Assembly (NCBI RefSeq): GCF_003346515.1
Contig: NZ_QQNA01000094.1
Coordinates: 1-58,948 of the forward strand
From: Streptomyces corynorhini
GTDB lineage: Bacteria > Actinomycetota > Actinomycetes > Streptomycetales > Streptomycetaceae
Direction: 5' to 3'
Length of the DNA: 58,948 nucleotides
Position numbers and translations under genes: made by a program. Under the pieces are notes generated by a model, which was given only the letters and a program-made list of their open reading frames with translations, had not been told where the DNA came from and searched no databases. Positions within the stretch are counted from its first letter, which is position 1. Each line of letters starts with the position of its first letter. Below are positions 16,578-24,185 of the stretch, in pieces.

Positions 16578-17253
16578 CCGGCCGGGCGGCGGCCGGGCCC
16601 AGAGGGCCCTCCCGGTCGCAGTACGCGTGCACCCGGGCCAGCAGCGCCTCCGGTTCTGGGTTCGGCTGGAGCGCGTTGAGGTGGAGGAGCCAGAGGTCGT
16701 GGAGCCCCTCCTCGATATGGCTGCGGCCCTCCAGGGCGTCCGAGACCGTGTGCAGTCCGAAGAAGGCGCACACCAGTCCGTACGCGGCCACGTCCGGCGG
16801 CACGCCCGGGGCGAGCTGGCCTTCCGCGCGGGCCTCTTCGAGCAATTCGGTAATCGTCTCCAGCCAGCCGACAAAGGGGCGGGGAAGAGTGGCGTCGATG
16901 GCGGCGCGCTCCGCCCAGAGCCTGGCTCCGGCACGGGTGACGACATCGTCGCGGAAAGCCCGCGCCACATCGAAACTGAGTGCGACCATCTTCTCCAGCG
17001 CCGGCAGATCGGCGGATCCGTACCGGCCGATCAGCTTCGGCCAGGTGGCGAAGTGCTCCTCGACAATGGCCAGGGCGAGATTCTCCTTGCTGGCGTAATG
17101 GAAGTAGATGGCTCCGCTGGTGCGTCCCGACCGTGCGCTGATATCGCTGATACTGGTGCCCGCATAGCCTCTTTCATCGAACAGGCGTGCCGCCGACTCC
17201 AGCAGAAACCTCCGCGTCGCCTTCGCCCGCATCTGCGCCGCTCGCACCTGCAC
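16537..17253 (-). CDS. Gamma-butyrolactone receptor-like TetR regulator
   Basis: TetR-family repressor resembling ArpA/ScbR receptors, 238 aa from GTG 17253 (GGAG five bases upstream; ATG 17232 is an alternative). The HTH is TSISDISARSGRTSGAIYFH with the receptor-like tail YASKENLALAI (about 33-63). The C-terminal segment RAGARLWAERAA and RPFVGWLETITELLEEARAEGQL aligns by eye with the ligand pocket of ScbR/CprB, including the conserved ligand-binding tryptophan (about W130). It is divergent from an AfsA-type synthase gene 105 bp away, the classical arrangement for gamma-butyrolactone signalling. It should repress the synthase and other targets until the hormone binds. No clear ARE box was recognised. 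Confidence 0.92.
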   Translation of the reverse strand: MQVRAAQMRAKATRRFLLESAARLFDERGYAGTSISDISARSGRTSGAIYFHYASKENLALAIVEEHFATWPKLIGRYGSADLPALEKMVALSFDVARAFRDDVVTRAGARLWAERAAIDATLPRPFVGWLETITELLEEARAEGQLAPGVPPDVAAYGLVCAFFGLHTVSDALEGRSHIEEGLHDLWLLHLNALQPNPEPEALLARVHAYCDREGPLGPAAARPVTAQQAATAQPVG

Positions 17254-17358
17254 GTGTACTCCGGATCGCCGTTCCGTTAACTGACAGCACGCAATGTAGC
17301 GCTTTTGGCCGAACCGGGCTGGGGTGCGCAGTCGGGTGAATTGAGTTGTGCTTATCGT
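17254..17358. promoter_or_regulatory. Divergent promoter region of receptor and AfsA-like gene
   Basis: The 105 bp between the two starts must hold both promoters and any autoregulatory element. It contains TACATT (minus strand) as a possible -10 and AT-rich TTGAGTTGTGCTTATCGTATG before the synthase. I did not find a convincing ARE palindrome of the ArpA/ScbR type. Confidence 0.5.
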
Positions 17359-18369
17359 ATGAACGCATCGGTGGATGGTGTAGCGGTCGGCGGCGTGTCC
17401 GCGAGTGGCACACCCGCGGGTGACACGCCCCCGGACGGCGGGCCGCGCGGCCGGTCGGCCCGGGTCCGTCCGCTGTCCTGGTCGCGCACCGTCCCGCGCG
17501 AACTGGTCCACCGCGACTCCGTGGCCGAGGTGCTGCTGACCGACGTACGGCGGGCCCGGGGCGGCGGGTTCGAGGCCGCGGCGTCCTGGCCCCGGTCGCA
17601 TCCGACATTCCCGCGTGACGGCGCCGATCTGCACAGCCCGCTGATGATCGTCGAGACGCTGCGGCAGCTCGGCATCTACGTACCCCTCCGGTACTTCGGG
17701 GTGGCGCCCTCGGACCGGCTGGTGATCACCGATCTGTACTTCGAGACCGATCCGCGCGGCGAGCCCGTGGCCCGCTCGGGCGCCACCAGAGTCGACTGTC
17801 GTGTGCTGGTCGGCGGGGTGCGCCGGGGTCCGGGCGGCGAGGTCACCGGGTTGCGGCTCCAGGTCTCCTTCCGGGCCGGTGGCGTGGTCTTCGCGCGGGC
17901 CGGCGGCGGCTCGCGGTTCCTGGACGCGGAGCGGTACGCCGCCGTACGGGCGGGGGGCGCGCGGACCGGCGAGCCGGCGCGGGAGACTCCGCGCGCGCCG
18001 GCCCCGGCACCCCGGCCGGTGCGGCCCGCGGCCCACCGGCTCGGGGTGAACGGCGCGCACGATGTCATGATCGCGGCCGACGGCGCCACCCTCCTGGTGG
18101 AACCCGCCGACCCGAGACACCCCTACTTCTTCGATCACGCCACCGATCACCTGCCCGGCATGATCGTTCTGGAGGCGGCCCGGCAGGCGGCGGCCCTCGC
18201 AAGCGGGGGAAGGCTGATGCGGCCTACCGCCGGTCGGCTGAAAACCGCGCGCTTCATCGAATACGCGCCCCCCGCCCGAGTTCTGTGCGTGCCGCACCAC
18301 ACGACCTGCGTCTTCCGCTTTCTGCAGGGCGGTGAACAGAAGGCATTCGGCGCGCTGCGCTACCAATAA
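17359..18369 (+). CDS. AfsA-type gamma-butyrolactone biosynthesis protein
   Basis: Homologue of AfsA/ScbA, the enzyme that condenses a beta-ketoacyl chain with dihydroxyacetone phosphate to begin gamma-butyrolactone synthesis; 336 aa from ATG 17359. Two A-factor hot-dog repeats are visible: one from about residue 35 (RELVHRDSVAEVLLTDVRR, SHPTFPRDGADLHSPLMIVE, LRQLG) and a second after a Pro/Ala/Arg linker (about 225; GAHDVMIAADG, HPYFFDHATDHLPGMIVLEA). A more upstream ATG (17305) would lie inside the divergent promoter. The N-terminal 30 residues are unconserved and Gly/Pro rich. Position next to the receptor and a phosphatase supports an autonomous signalling island. Confidence 0.93.
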   Translation: MNASVDGVAVGGVSASGTPAGDTPPDGGPRGRSARVRPLSWSRTVPRELVHRDSVAEVLLTDVRRARGGGFEAAASWPRSHPTFPRDGADLHSPLMIVETLRQLGIYVPLRYFGVAPSDRLVITDLYFETDPRGEPVARSGATRVDCRVLVGGVRRGPGGEVTGLRLQVSFRAGGVVFARAGGGSRFLDAERYAAVRAGGARTGEPARETPRAPAPAPRPVRPAAHRLGVNGAHDVMIAADGATLLVEPADPRHPYFFDHATDHLPGMIVLEAARQAAALASGGRLMRPTAGRLKTARFIEYAPPARVLCVPHHTTCVFRFLQGGEQKAFGALRYQ

Positions 18370-18396
18370 ACACATAGGGACACTAATGGCAATCGC

Positions 18397-18426
18397 TTGA
18401 CTGCCCTGAGTGATGCTCCCTAGCGT
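18397..18426 (+). promoter_or_regulatory. Candidate sigma70-type promoter for the HAD gene
   Basis: TTGACT (18397-18402) and TAGCGT (18421-18426) with an 18-bp spacer, downstream of the AfsA-like gene in an AT-rich patch. It would give a leader of roughly 170 nt before the HAD start at 18602. A separate promoter suggests the phosphatase is not strictly co-transcribed with the synthase. Confidence 0.5.
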
Positions 18427-18601
18427 AGTGATCGTTATGTTCTTCGGCGGTCGCCCGACAGGCTCTCCGTAGAGGCCGGTGCCCGCCTGGAATCCCACCC
18501 GCATGTCCGCGGGTGACCACAGACGCGCCCGCGGTGTTTCGCACCGGTGCGGCGGCCAGCGCTGCCGCGATCAGGGCTTTCCCCGAATGGAAAAGAACCG
18601 G

Positions 18602-19327
18602 ATGACAGCTCAACGCATCCTTTCCTGGACCCCCGCCGCCATCGTCTTCGACTGTGACGGCACTCTCATGGACACCGAAATCCACTGGCAGGACGCCCGT
18701 ATTCACGCGTTGCGGGAGTACGGATTCACTCCCGCGCCCGGTTTCGCCGAGCGCGCCAAGGGCCTGCACTACTCGGAATGCGGTCTGCTCATGGCGACGG
18801 AGGCCGGCCGGCCCGAACTCGGCGAGGAGATGACCGGCAGGCTGCTCGCGCACTTCCGCGCGCTGGTCGACGACAACCCGGTCACCATGCCCGGCGCCCG
18901 TGAACTCGTCGAGGACGCCGCCCGGTTCGCCCCGCTGGCGGTCGCCAGCAACTGCCCGAGGGAGGTCGTCGAATCCTGCCTCGGCACCGCGGGTCTGCTC
19001 CGCCACTTCGGCCATGTCGTGGTGCCGGACGGCGCCATCAGGCCCAAACCCCACCCCGACGTCTACCTCGCGGCCGCCCGGCTCTGCGGCGCCGAGCCCG
19101 CCGAGACCCTCGCGGTCGAGGACTCCCACGTCGGCATCCAGGCCGCCGAGCGCGCGGGGATGCGCATCATGGGCGTCGGCCCCTGGCCGGGCGACCGGAC
19201 CGTGGCCCTGGTGGACCTGTGGGTCCGCTCGCTGGACGAGCCGGAGGTGCGCGGCTGGGCGGACACCCGGGTGCCCGCGCAGTTGTCGCGCGGAAGCGCG
19301 CCCGTACAGGAAATCGGCCTACCATGA
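18602..19327 (+). CDS. HAD-superfamily phosphatase (beta-PGM-like)
   Basis: Haloacid-dehalogenase phosphatase, about 241 aa. Motif I is FDCDGTLMDTE (D17 nucleophile, D19), motif II is ASNCP, motif III is IRPKPHPD, motif IV VEDSHVG. An alpha-helical cap lies between motifs I and II (about 30-85), as in beta-phosphoglucomutase-like enzymes. Start chosen at ATG 18602; ATG 18587 would add five residues (MEKNR). Located directly after the AfsA-like gene, it is a good candidate for the dephosphorylation step of butyrolactone synthesis, whose intermediate is a phosphate ester. That role is inferred from position only; a general sugar phosphatase is the alternative. Confidence 0.92.
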   Translation: MTAQRILSWTPAAIVFDCDGTLMDTEIHWQDARIHALREYGFTPAPGFAERAKGLHYSECGLLMATEAGRPELGEEMTGRLLAHFRALVDDNPVTMPGARELVEDAARFAPLAVASNCPREVVESCLGTAGLLRHFGHVVVPDGAIRPKPHPDVYLAAARLCGAEPAETLAVEDSHVGIQAAERAGMRIMGVGPWPGDRTVALVDLWVRSLDEPEVRGWADTRVPAQLSRGSAPVQEIGLP

Positions 19328-19380
19328 ATCCCTGAAGGACATATCAGCCCCAATGCCGCCGCGCAGGGAGATGGCCACGG

Positions 19381-19806
19381 ATGGATGAGGAACGCGCCGG
19401 CCGTCTCGTCTCGTCGCTGCGTGCCCGGGGCGTGCTGGCGCACCTGGCCCATCTGGGCGTCTACCAGTGCGGGGTGCAGATCGTGCTCATCGGCGGCGGT
19501 GAGGCGATCTGGGACATCGACGCGGTGATGGGGCTGCGCGCCGAGGTCGTACAGGACGGCGTCCTGGTCGGATTCGTTCCGCATGTACGCGGCTCCGAGG
19601 AGTTCACCGAGGAACAGCTGGTGCAGACCATCGCCACCGCCCGTTACGACAAGGAGGGGCTGCACCCTCCCGCCGACACCGCAACCGGCCCCGAGGGCAC
19701 GGGCGGTGAGGGCACGGGCCTGCCCTACCGGGGCGCGGGACCCGCGCTCCCCCAACGGCGGCGCCGGGGGCTCAGGCTTCCCCGCTGGCCCCGGCGCCCG
19801 GGATAG
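19381..19806 (+). CDS. Conserved hypothetical protein (141 aa)
   Basis: I do not recognise the family. The first 100 residues look like a compact alpha/beta domain (LVSSLRARGVLAHLAHLGVYQCGVQIVLIGGGEAIWDIDAV), with the GLRAEVVQDGVLVGFVPHVRGS strand pair; residues 105-141 are a low-complexity Pro/Gly/Arg tail. Codon use is normal for the window. It precedes the DUF5954 gene by 51 bp on the same strand. No secretion signal or membrane segment. Confidence 0.75.
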   Translation: MDEERAGRLVSSLRARGVLAHLAHLGVYQCGVQIVLIGGGEAIWDIDAVMGLRAEVVQDGVLVGFVPHVRGSEEFTEEQLVQTIATARYDKEGLHPPADTATGPEGTGGEGTGLPYRGAGPALPQRRRRGLRLPRWPRRPG

Positions 19807-19857
19807 CCCGCCCGGCGACCGGCACGGCGCCCCGGAAGCCGCTTCGATTTCACACGT

Positions 19858-21084
19858 GTGTACGAGTACGCGGTCATGTCACGCGGTCGGCTGTTGTTTC
19901 CGCCGATTCACCCCGTGCGCCCCGTCCACATGGGCATGCTGGTGCGCATGGCTGAGCATGGTGAGAACGTGCCCGCGTACCGCACGATCCGGGTGACAGG
20001 CCCGGACGGCCCGGTCGAGGCGGTGGCGGATGTGGCGGCGTGGCAGGCGCGCGAAGCGTATCCGGACATCCTTTCGGCGGGTGGTCCGGTCTTCGGCGTG
20101 GTACGGGAGCGCGAGGCGGGCGGCTGGGAGCTGGTCTCGCCGTTCTCCGGACTGGCTCCGCAGGACTCCCGCGACAGCATGGGTGCGCGGTTCCGGCTGC
20201 TGGCCCAGGAGCGCAGGCGCGCCGGTGACGAGTCCGCGTACCAGGAGTGCATGAGCGCGGCGGAGCGCACCGAGTGGGAGACGACCGACGAGATGACCGT
20301 GCTCGGCACGCGCTACCGGGTGGTGCGGGCGGAGTGCTTCGTACGGTCGGGCCCCGACGGGCCCGAGCCGCCGCGCCCCACCGACCCGGACCCCATGGTG
20401 GCCGGCGAGTCGCACCGGGCCCCCGACCCCGCCGCCGGGTTCGTCTTCGATCCGGTCATCGCCACGGGCATGTCCGAGGGCATCCTGAAGGTCGAACTCC
20501 TCTCCCTGATGCCGAAGGCCGGCACGGTCCCGCAGGACGTACGCGCGGACGCGCTGACCGCGGCGCACACGCATCCCGGAGGGGTGCTGCTGCCGCCCTC
20601 GTTCATGACGACCGAGTACGGCGGCGGGCACTGGCGGCCCCAGTCCACCGTGATCGCCGTCACCCCGCAGAACGCGCGGGACTCCCTGGCCATGAAGTTG
20701 CGCGTGATGATCCCCTGGAAGGGCCGGCTCGGCCCGGCCGAACGCGCGCCCTACTCGGCGGCGGCGGACCGGCTCGACGCCGAGCGCTGCGACGAACTGA
20801 CCGTCGAGGGGCGCCGCTTCAGAGTCGCCCGGGTCGAACGCCTGGTCCGCATCGGCCCCGACGGCCCGGAGGGGCCGCGCCCCTCCGACCACGACCCCGA
20901 GCCGCCGGTGATGGTGCAGCACCAGCAGCAGCTCGCACAGGGGCTGATCTCCGAGGACGACGACGGAGCCGACTGCGCCGAACTTCCCCCCGGGGCGCAG
21001 CGGTTCAACGACCTCTTCGACGAGGAGCAGCGACGCCGCGACGCGCTGCGGGCGGCGCGCGGGCCGTCGGACGGCGACTCCTGA
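19858..21084 (+). CDS. DUF5954-like protein
   Basis: Streptomyces-type conserved protein of unknown function, up to 408 aa, resembling DUF5954. It contains two related halves: SRDSMGARFRLLAQERRRAGDES with TEWETTDEMTVLGTRYRVVRAE (about 100-160), and ARDSLAMKLRVMIPWKGRLGPAE with RCDELTVEGRRFRVARVERLVRIGPDGPEG (about 275-335). This suggests an internal duplication of a YRV-containing domain. The C-terminus is acidic and ends in a charged helix. Start is uncertain: 19858 is the longest; internal ATGs near 19930-19950 lie close to the conserved part. Cytoplasmic; no role can be inferred from neighbours. Confidence 0.8.
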   Translation: MYEYAVMSRGRLLFPPIHPVRPVHMGMLVRMAEHGENVPAYRTIRVTGPDGPVEAVADVAAWQAREAYPDILSAGGPVFGVVREREAGGWELVSPFSGLAPQDSRDSMGARFRLLAQERRRAGDESAYQECMSAAERTEWETTDEMTVLGTRYRVVRAECFVRSGPDGPEPPRPTDPDPMVAGESHRAPDPAAGFVFDPVIATGMSEGILKVELLSLMPKAGTVPQDVRADALTAAHTHPGGVLLPPSFMTTEYGGGHWRPQSTVIAVTPQNARDSLAMKLRVMIPWKGRLGPAERAPYSAAADRLDAERCDELTVEGRRFRVARVERLVRIGPDGPEGPRPSDHDPEPPVMVQHQQQLAQGLISEDDDGADCAELPPGAQRFNDLFDEEQRRRDALRAARGPSDGDS

Positions 21085-21143
21085 GCCGGACCCCCGGGGC
21101 CCGCCCGCGGCGCACCCCGGGGGGACCGTTCCTGGCGAGGGGG
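21085..21143. terminator. Possible bidirectional terminator between convergent genes
   Basis: GGACCCCCGGGGC and GCACCCCGGGGGGACC form an imperfect GC-rich stem across the gap between the convergent DUF5954 and GH114 genes. Confidence 0.45.
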
Positions 21144-22055
21144 TCAGCAGCGCTCGTTCACATGGCCGGAGCGCCCCGCCGGTACGAGATCACGGTCCCG
21201 CAGGACGATCGGCAGCCGCTCGCCCCACTCCCGGCACGCCGCGGTGAGATCCGCCCCGCGGTACTCGATCACCAGCACCTTGTCGTCGTAGGCGTCCGCG
21301 TAGGCCGCGCACTCCTCGTACCGCGCACACTCCTCCGCGATCGCGAAGTCGAATCCCAGCCGGTGGCCCACGGGGGCCATGTCCGCCGCGTTCTTCTGGC
21401 CGATCGCCAGCCCGGCCCGGTGTGCCCGCGCCACCAGCAGCTCGGCGAAGGCCGACGCCTGCTTCCGGTCGAGGAGGCCGTCCGAGCGCAGATACGAGTC
21501 CAGGTTGTCCGAGTCGAGCCCGTCGAACCCCTTCTTCGCGCAGCCGTCGAACCAGCCGCCGACGATACGGGCCAGCCGCTCACGGTGACCGGCGGTGGAG
21601 ATGTCCAGCAGCGGTTCCTGCCAGTCCTCGTCGACGACCAGATCGCCGTCGGCGTCGCGCAGCAGCAGATCGGGATGGTTCTTCCGCCACCATCCCACCT
21701 CGTCCGGCTGTGTCTGGTACGCGTTGACGTAGCAGATGTTGTAGGCGCCGGGCTCGGGGGCGGCCGTCCGGTCGCGGACGACCGTACGCACCCCCTCGGG
21801 CGGGGGGTAGGCGCCGCCGAGCTGGTAGTCGAACGGCTGATCGGGCAGCTGCCGAACCTGGCGGTCGGAGTCGGCCGGGCTCTTCGTCGCGGGGGCGCCC
21901 TCGGGGGCGCCGGATTCCGCGCACCCGGACAGGGCGAGCGCGAGGGCGAGCGCGAGGGCGAGCAGCAGGGGTGCCACCGGTGTACGGGTGGCGGAGCGGA
22001 ACGGCACGGTGGCGCCTTGACGTCGGAGGGGCGGCGGACGCGTCAAGTTTCCCAT
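21144..22055 (-). CDS. GH114-like (endo-alpha-1,4-polygalactosaminidase family) lipoprotein
   Basis: Secreted lipoprotein, 303 aa, of the TM1410/GH114 TIM-barrel family. The signal peptide has an unusual (LA)6 core ending in lipobox LSGC (about 41-44), encoded by a 12-bp repeat (21931-21963). The catalytic-type stretches are YNICYVNAYQTQPDEVGWW, VVDEDWQEPLLDIS, GFDGLDSDNLDSY with acidic residues at the barrel edge, and AIGQKNAADMAP. Family members cleave galactosamine-containing exopolysaccharide. It lies 25 bp downstream of an ABC permease gene on the same strand, so it may prepare substrate for that importer. The substrate is inferred from the family only. Confidence 0.87.
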   Translation of the reverse strand: MGNLTRPPPLRRQGATVPFRSATRTPVAPLLLALALALALALSGCAESGAPEGAPATKSPADSDRQVRQLPDQPFDYQLGGAYPPPEGVRTVVRDRTAAPEPGAYNICYVNAYQTQPDEVGWWRKNHPDLLLRDADGDLVVDEDWQEPLLDISTAGHRERLARIVGGWFDGCAKKGFDGLDSDNLDSYLRSDGLLDRKQASAFAELLVARAHRAGLAIGQKNAADMAPVGHRLGFDFAIAEECARYEECAAYADAYDDKVLVIEYRGADLTAACREWGERLPIVLRDRDLVPAGRSGHVNERC

Positions 22056-22080
22056 CGCGTCCGCCGCCCGCCCGACCTGG

Positions 22081-23016
22081 TCACTCCTTGACGGCGCCGG
22101 AGTTGGCCCCGTTCACGAAGTAACGCTGGAAGCAGAAGAACAGCGCCGCGACCGGCAGGGTGGACAGCAGCGCCGCCGCCAGCTTCAGCGGATACTGGGT
22201 GCCGCCGCCGAGCCCGCCGGAGACGAAGCGGGCAAGTCCCGTGGTGAGCGTCTCGTACTGGCCGGACTGGGTGGCGACCAGGAAGTGGGTGAACTCGTTC
22301 CACGACCCCTGGAACGACAGGATCGTCAGCGTGATCAGCGCCGGTCTGGCCATCGGCAGCACCACCGACCAGAAGATCCGGAAGACCCCGGCCCCGTCGA
22401 CCCGGGCGGCCTCCTCGACCTCGCGCGGCACCGACTCGAAGAACTGCTTCATGATGAAGATCCCCGCCGCGTCCACCAGCAGCGGCACGATCATCGCGGT
22501 GTACGTGTCGAAGATCCCGAAGGTGTTGAGCACCAGGAACTTCGGGATGAGCAGCGCCACCCCCGGCACCGCCATCACCGCGAGCACGAAGCCGAACAGC
22601 ACCGAACGGCCCCGGAAGCGCAGCCGCGCCAGCGCGTACCCGGCCATCGAGTCGAACAGCACCCGGCCCGCGGTCACCACCACCGCCACGAACGCCGAGT
22701 TGGACAGCCAGCGCAGGAAGGGCACCCCCTGCGCCGATTCGCTCAGCCCGAACAGCCGCTGGTAGGCGGCCGTTGTCGGGGTGGCGGGCAGCAGCGACAG
22801 CGGATGCGACGCCGCGTCCGGGTCCGTCTTGAACCCGGTGACCAGCTGGATCGCGAAGGGCAGCAGATAGAGCAGCCCGACCCCCACCACCAGGGTGTAT
22901 CCGAGCACCCTGGCGGGCGAGGGGAAGCGGGGCAGCACCGGTCGGGCGGCGGAGCGCGCGGCCTTGCGGCGGGTCCGCGCGGCCCGCCGGTCCTCGGTCG
23001 TGGCGGTGGCGGTCAT
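22081..23016 (-). CDS. Carbohydrate ABC transporter permease, MalG type
   Basis: Inner-membrane subunit of a CUT1 sugar importer, 311 aa, with about six hydrophobic segments after a 35-residue basic N-terminus. The EAA loop that contacts the ATPase is VPREVEEAARVDGAGVFRIFWSVVLPMARPAL (about 200-232). ATG 23016 overlaps the partner permease stop (ATGA). No ATPase gene is encoded nearby, so the shared MsiK-type ATPase of Streptomyces probably energises it, as for most CUT1 importers in this genus. Confidence 0.93.
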   Translation of the reverse strand: MTATATTEDRRAARTRRKAARSAARPVLPRFPSPARVLGYTLVVGVGLLYLLPFAIQLVTGFKTDPDAASHPLSLLPATPTTAAYQRLFGLSESAQGVPFLRWLSNSAFVAVVVTAGRVLFDSMAGYALARLRFRGRSVLFGFVLAVMAVPGVALLIPKFLVLNTFGIFDTYTAMIVPLLVDAAGIFIMKQFFESVPREVEEAARVDGAGVFRIFWSVVLPMARPALITLTILSFQGSWNEFTHFLVATQSGQYETLTTGLARFVSGGLGGGTQYPLKLAAALLSTLPVAALFFCFQRYFVNGANSGAVKE

Positions 23017-24179
23017 CGCTTCCTCCCGGTGCGCTCGCCGCGTTCCCGCAGCACCCAGCGCTGGAGCACGGTCAGACAGAGGATCAGGGCGAGCAGGATG
23101 AACGCGATCGCCGAGCCCTGGCCGAAGTCCGCGTTGTCGAAGCCCGAGGAGTACGACAGGAACGCGGGCGTCAGCGTCGTGTTGCCCGGGGCGCCCTGCC
23201 CCATCACGTACACCTGGTCGAAGACCTGCCAGGTGGAGATCAGCCCCAGGGTGAGCACCAGGAACAGCACGGGACGCAGCGCGGGCAGCGTCACGTACCG
23301 CAGCAGCTGGCGGCGGTTGACCCCTTCCAGGGCGGCGGCCTCCTCCAGCTCGCGGGGGATGTCCTGGAGCGCCGCGAGGAAGATCAGCATGAAGGTGCCC
23401 GAGGTGGTCCAGACGGCCAGCAGGATGATCGTGCACATCGCGACCGAGGGGCCCGAGAGCCACTCGAACCAGGACAGGCCCATGAAGGAGTGGTTGGCCA
23501 GCGCCCCGGCGGGCTTCTCGGGATCGACGATGCCGAGATCGCCGAGGATCAGCGAGAGGACCCCGCGCGGATCGGCGAACCAGTTCGGGCCCTTCACCCC
23601 GATCCAGGACAGCAGGGAGTTGACCGCCCCGCTGCCCTGGAAGAGGAAGAGGAACACCGTCGAGACGGCGATGGAGCTGGTGACCGAGGGGAAGAAGAAC
23701 GTGGTGCGCAGCGCGCCCCTGGCCCGCAGCACCTTCTGGTTGACGATCAGCGCCAGCCCGAGCGCCAGCAGGGTCTGGAGCGGCACCGTCAGCAGGACGT
23801 AGTACGCGTTGTTGCGCAGCGAGGTCGCGAAGAGCGTGCGGTCGAGCCCGTCCTGGGTGAGCAGCGCCCGGTAGTTGTCCAGGCCCACGAAGTCGGCCTG
23901 GCCGCCGAACGGGTTGGACTGCCCGTCCCAGTGCAGCAGGCTGACCCAGAGCGCCATCAGGATGGGCAGGACCAGGAAGAGACCGAGGATGATCACCATG
24001 GGGCTGACGAACAGCCAGCCCCAGGCGCCTTCCCCCCGACGGCCCGCGCGCGGGGCACGGTTGCGGGCCGTCGGGGGCGTACCGGTCGCGCCGGGCGTGT
24101 CAGGTTCGCCCGGTGCGCCGGTCGATCGGGGGGCGCCGCGCGCGGCGGAACCGCGCGAGCGTGTGGTGCGCAGGGACAT
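23013..24179 (-). CDS. Carbohydrate ABC transporter permease, MalF type
   Basis: Partner permease of the CUT1 importer, 388 aa. A Pro/Gly/Arg-rich cytoplasmic N-terminus of about 60 residues precedes six or more membrane helices (WGWLFVSPMVIILGLFLVLP is the first). The EAA loop is IPRELEEAAALEGVNRRQLLRYVTLPAL (about 290-320). It starts six bases after the SBP stop and ends in an ATGA overlap with the MalG-type gene, so SBP, MalF and MalG form one operon with the GH114 lipoprotein. Confidence 0.93.
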   Translation of the reverse strand: MSLRTTRSRGSAARGAPRSTGAPGEPDTPGATGTPPTARNRAPRAGRRGEGAWGWLFVSPMVIILGLFLVLPILMALWVSLLHWDGQSNPFGGQADFVGLDNYRALLTQDGLDRTLFATSLRNNAYYVLLTVPLQTLLALGLALIVNQKVLRARGALRTTFFFPSVTSSIAVSTVFLFLFQGSGAVNSLLSWIGVKGPNWFADPRGVLSLILGDLGIVDPEKPAGALANHSFMGLSWFEWLSGPSVAMCTIILLAVWTTSGTFMLIFLAALQDIPRELEEAAALEGVNRRQLLRYVTLPALRPVLFLVLTLGLISTWQVFDQVYVMGQGAPGNTTLTPAFLSYSSGFDNADFGQGSAIAFILLALILCLTVLQRWVLRERGERTGRKR

Positions 24180-24185
24180 GGGGGC

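Noticed and set aside
17254..17358. ARE box for the butyrolactone receptor
   Set aside because: No 20-26 bp palindrome of the known type could be recognised, so only the region is annotated.
17254..18504. Extension of the TetR frame upstream across the AfsA-like gene
   Set aside because: Antisense to a well-supported AfsA homologue; the GTG at 17253 has a proper ribosome-binding site.
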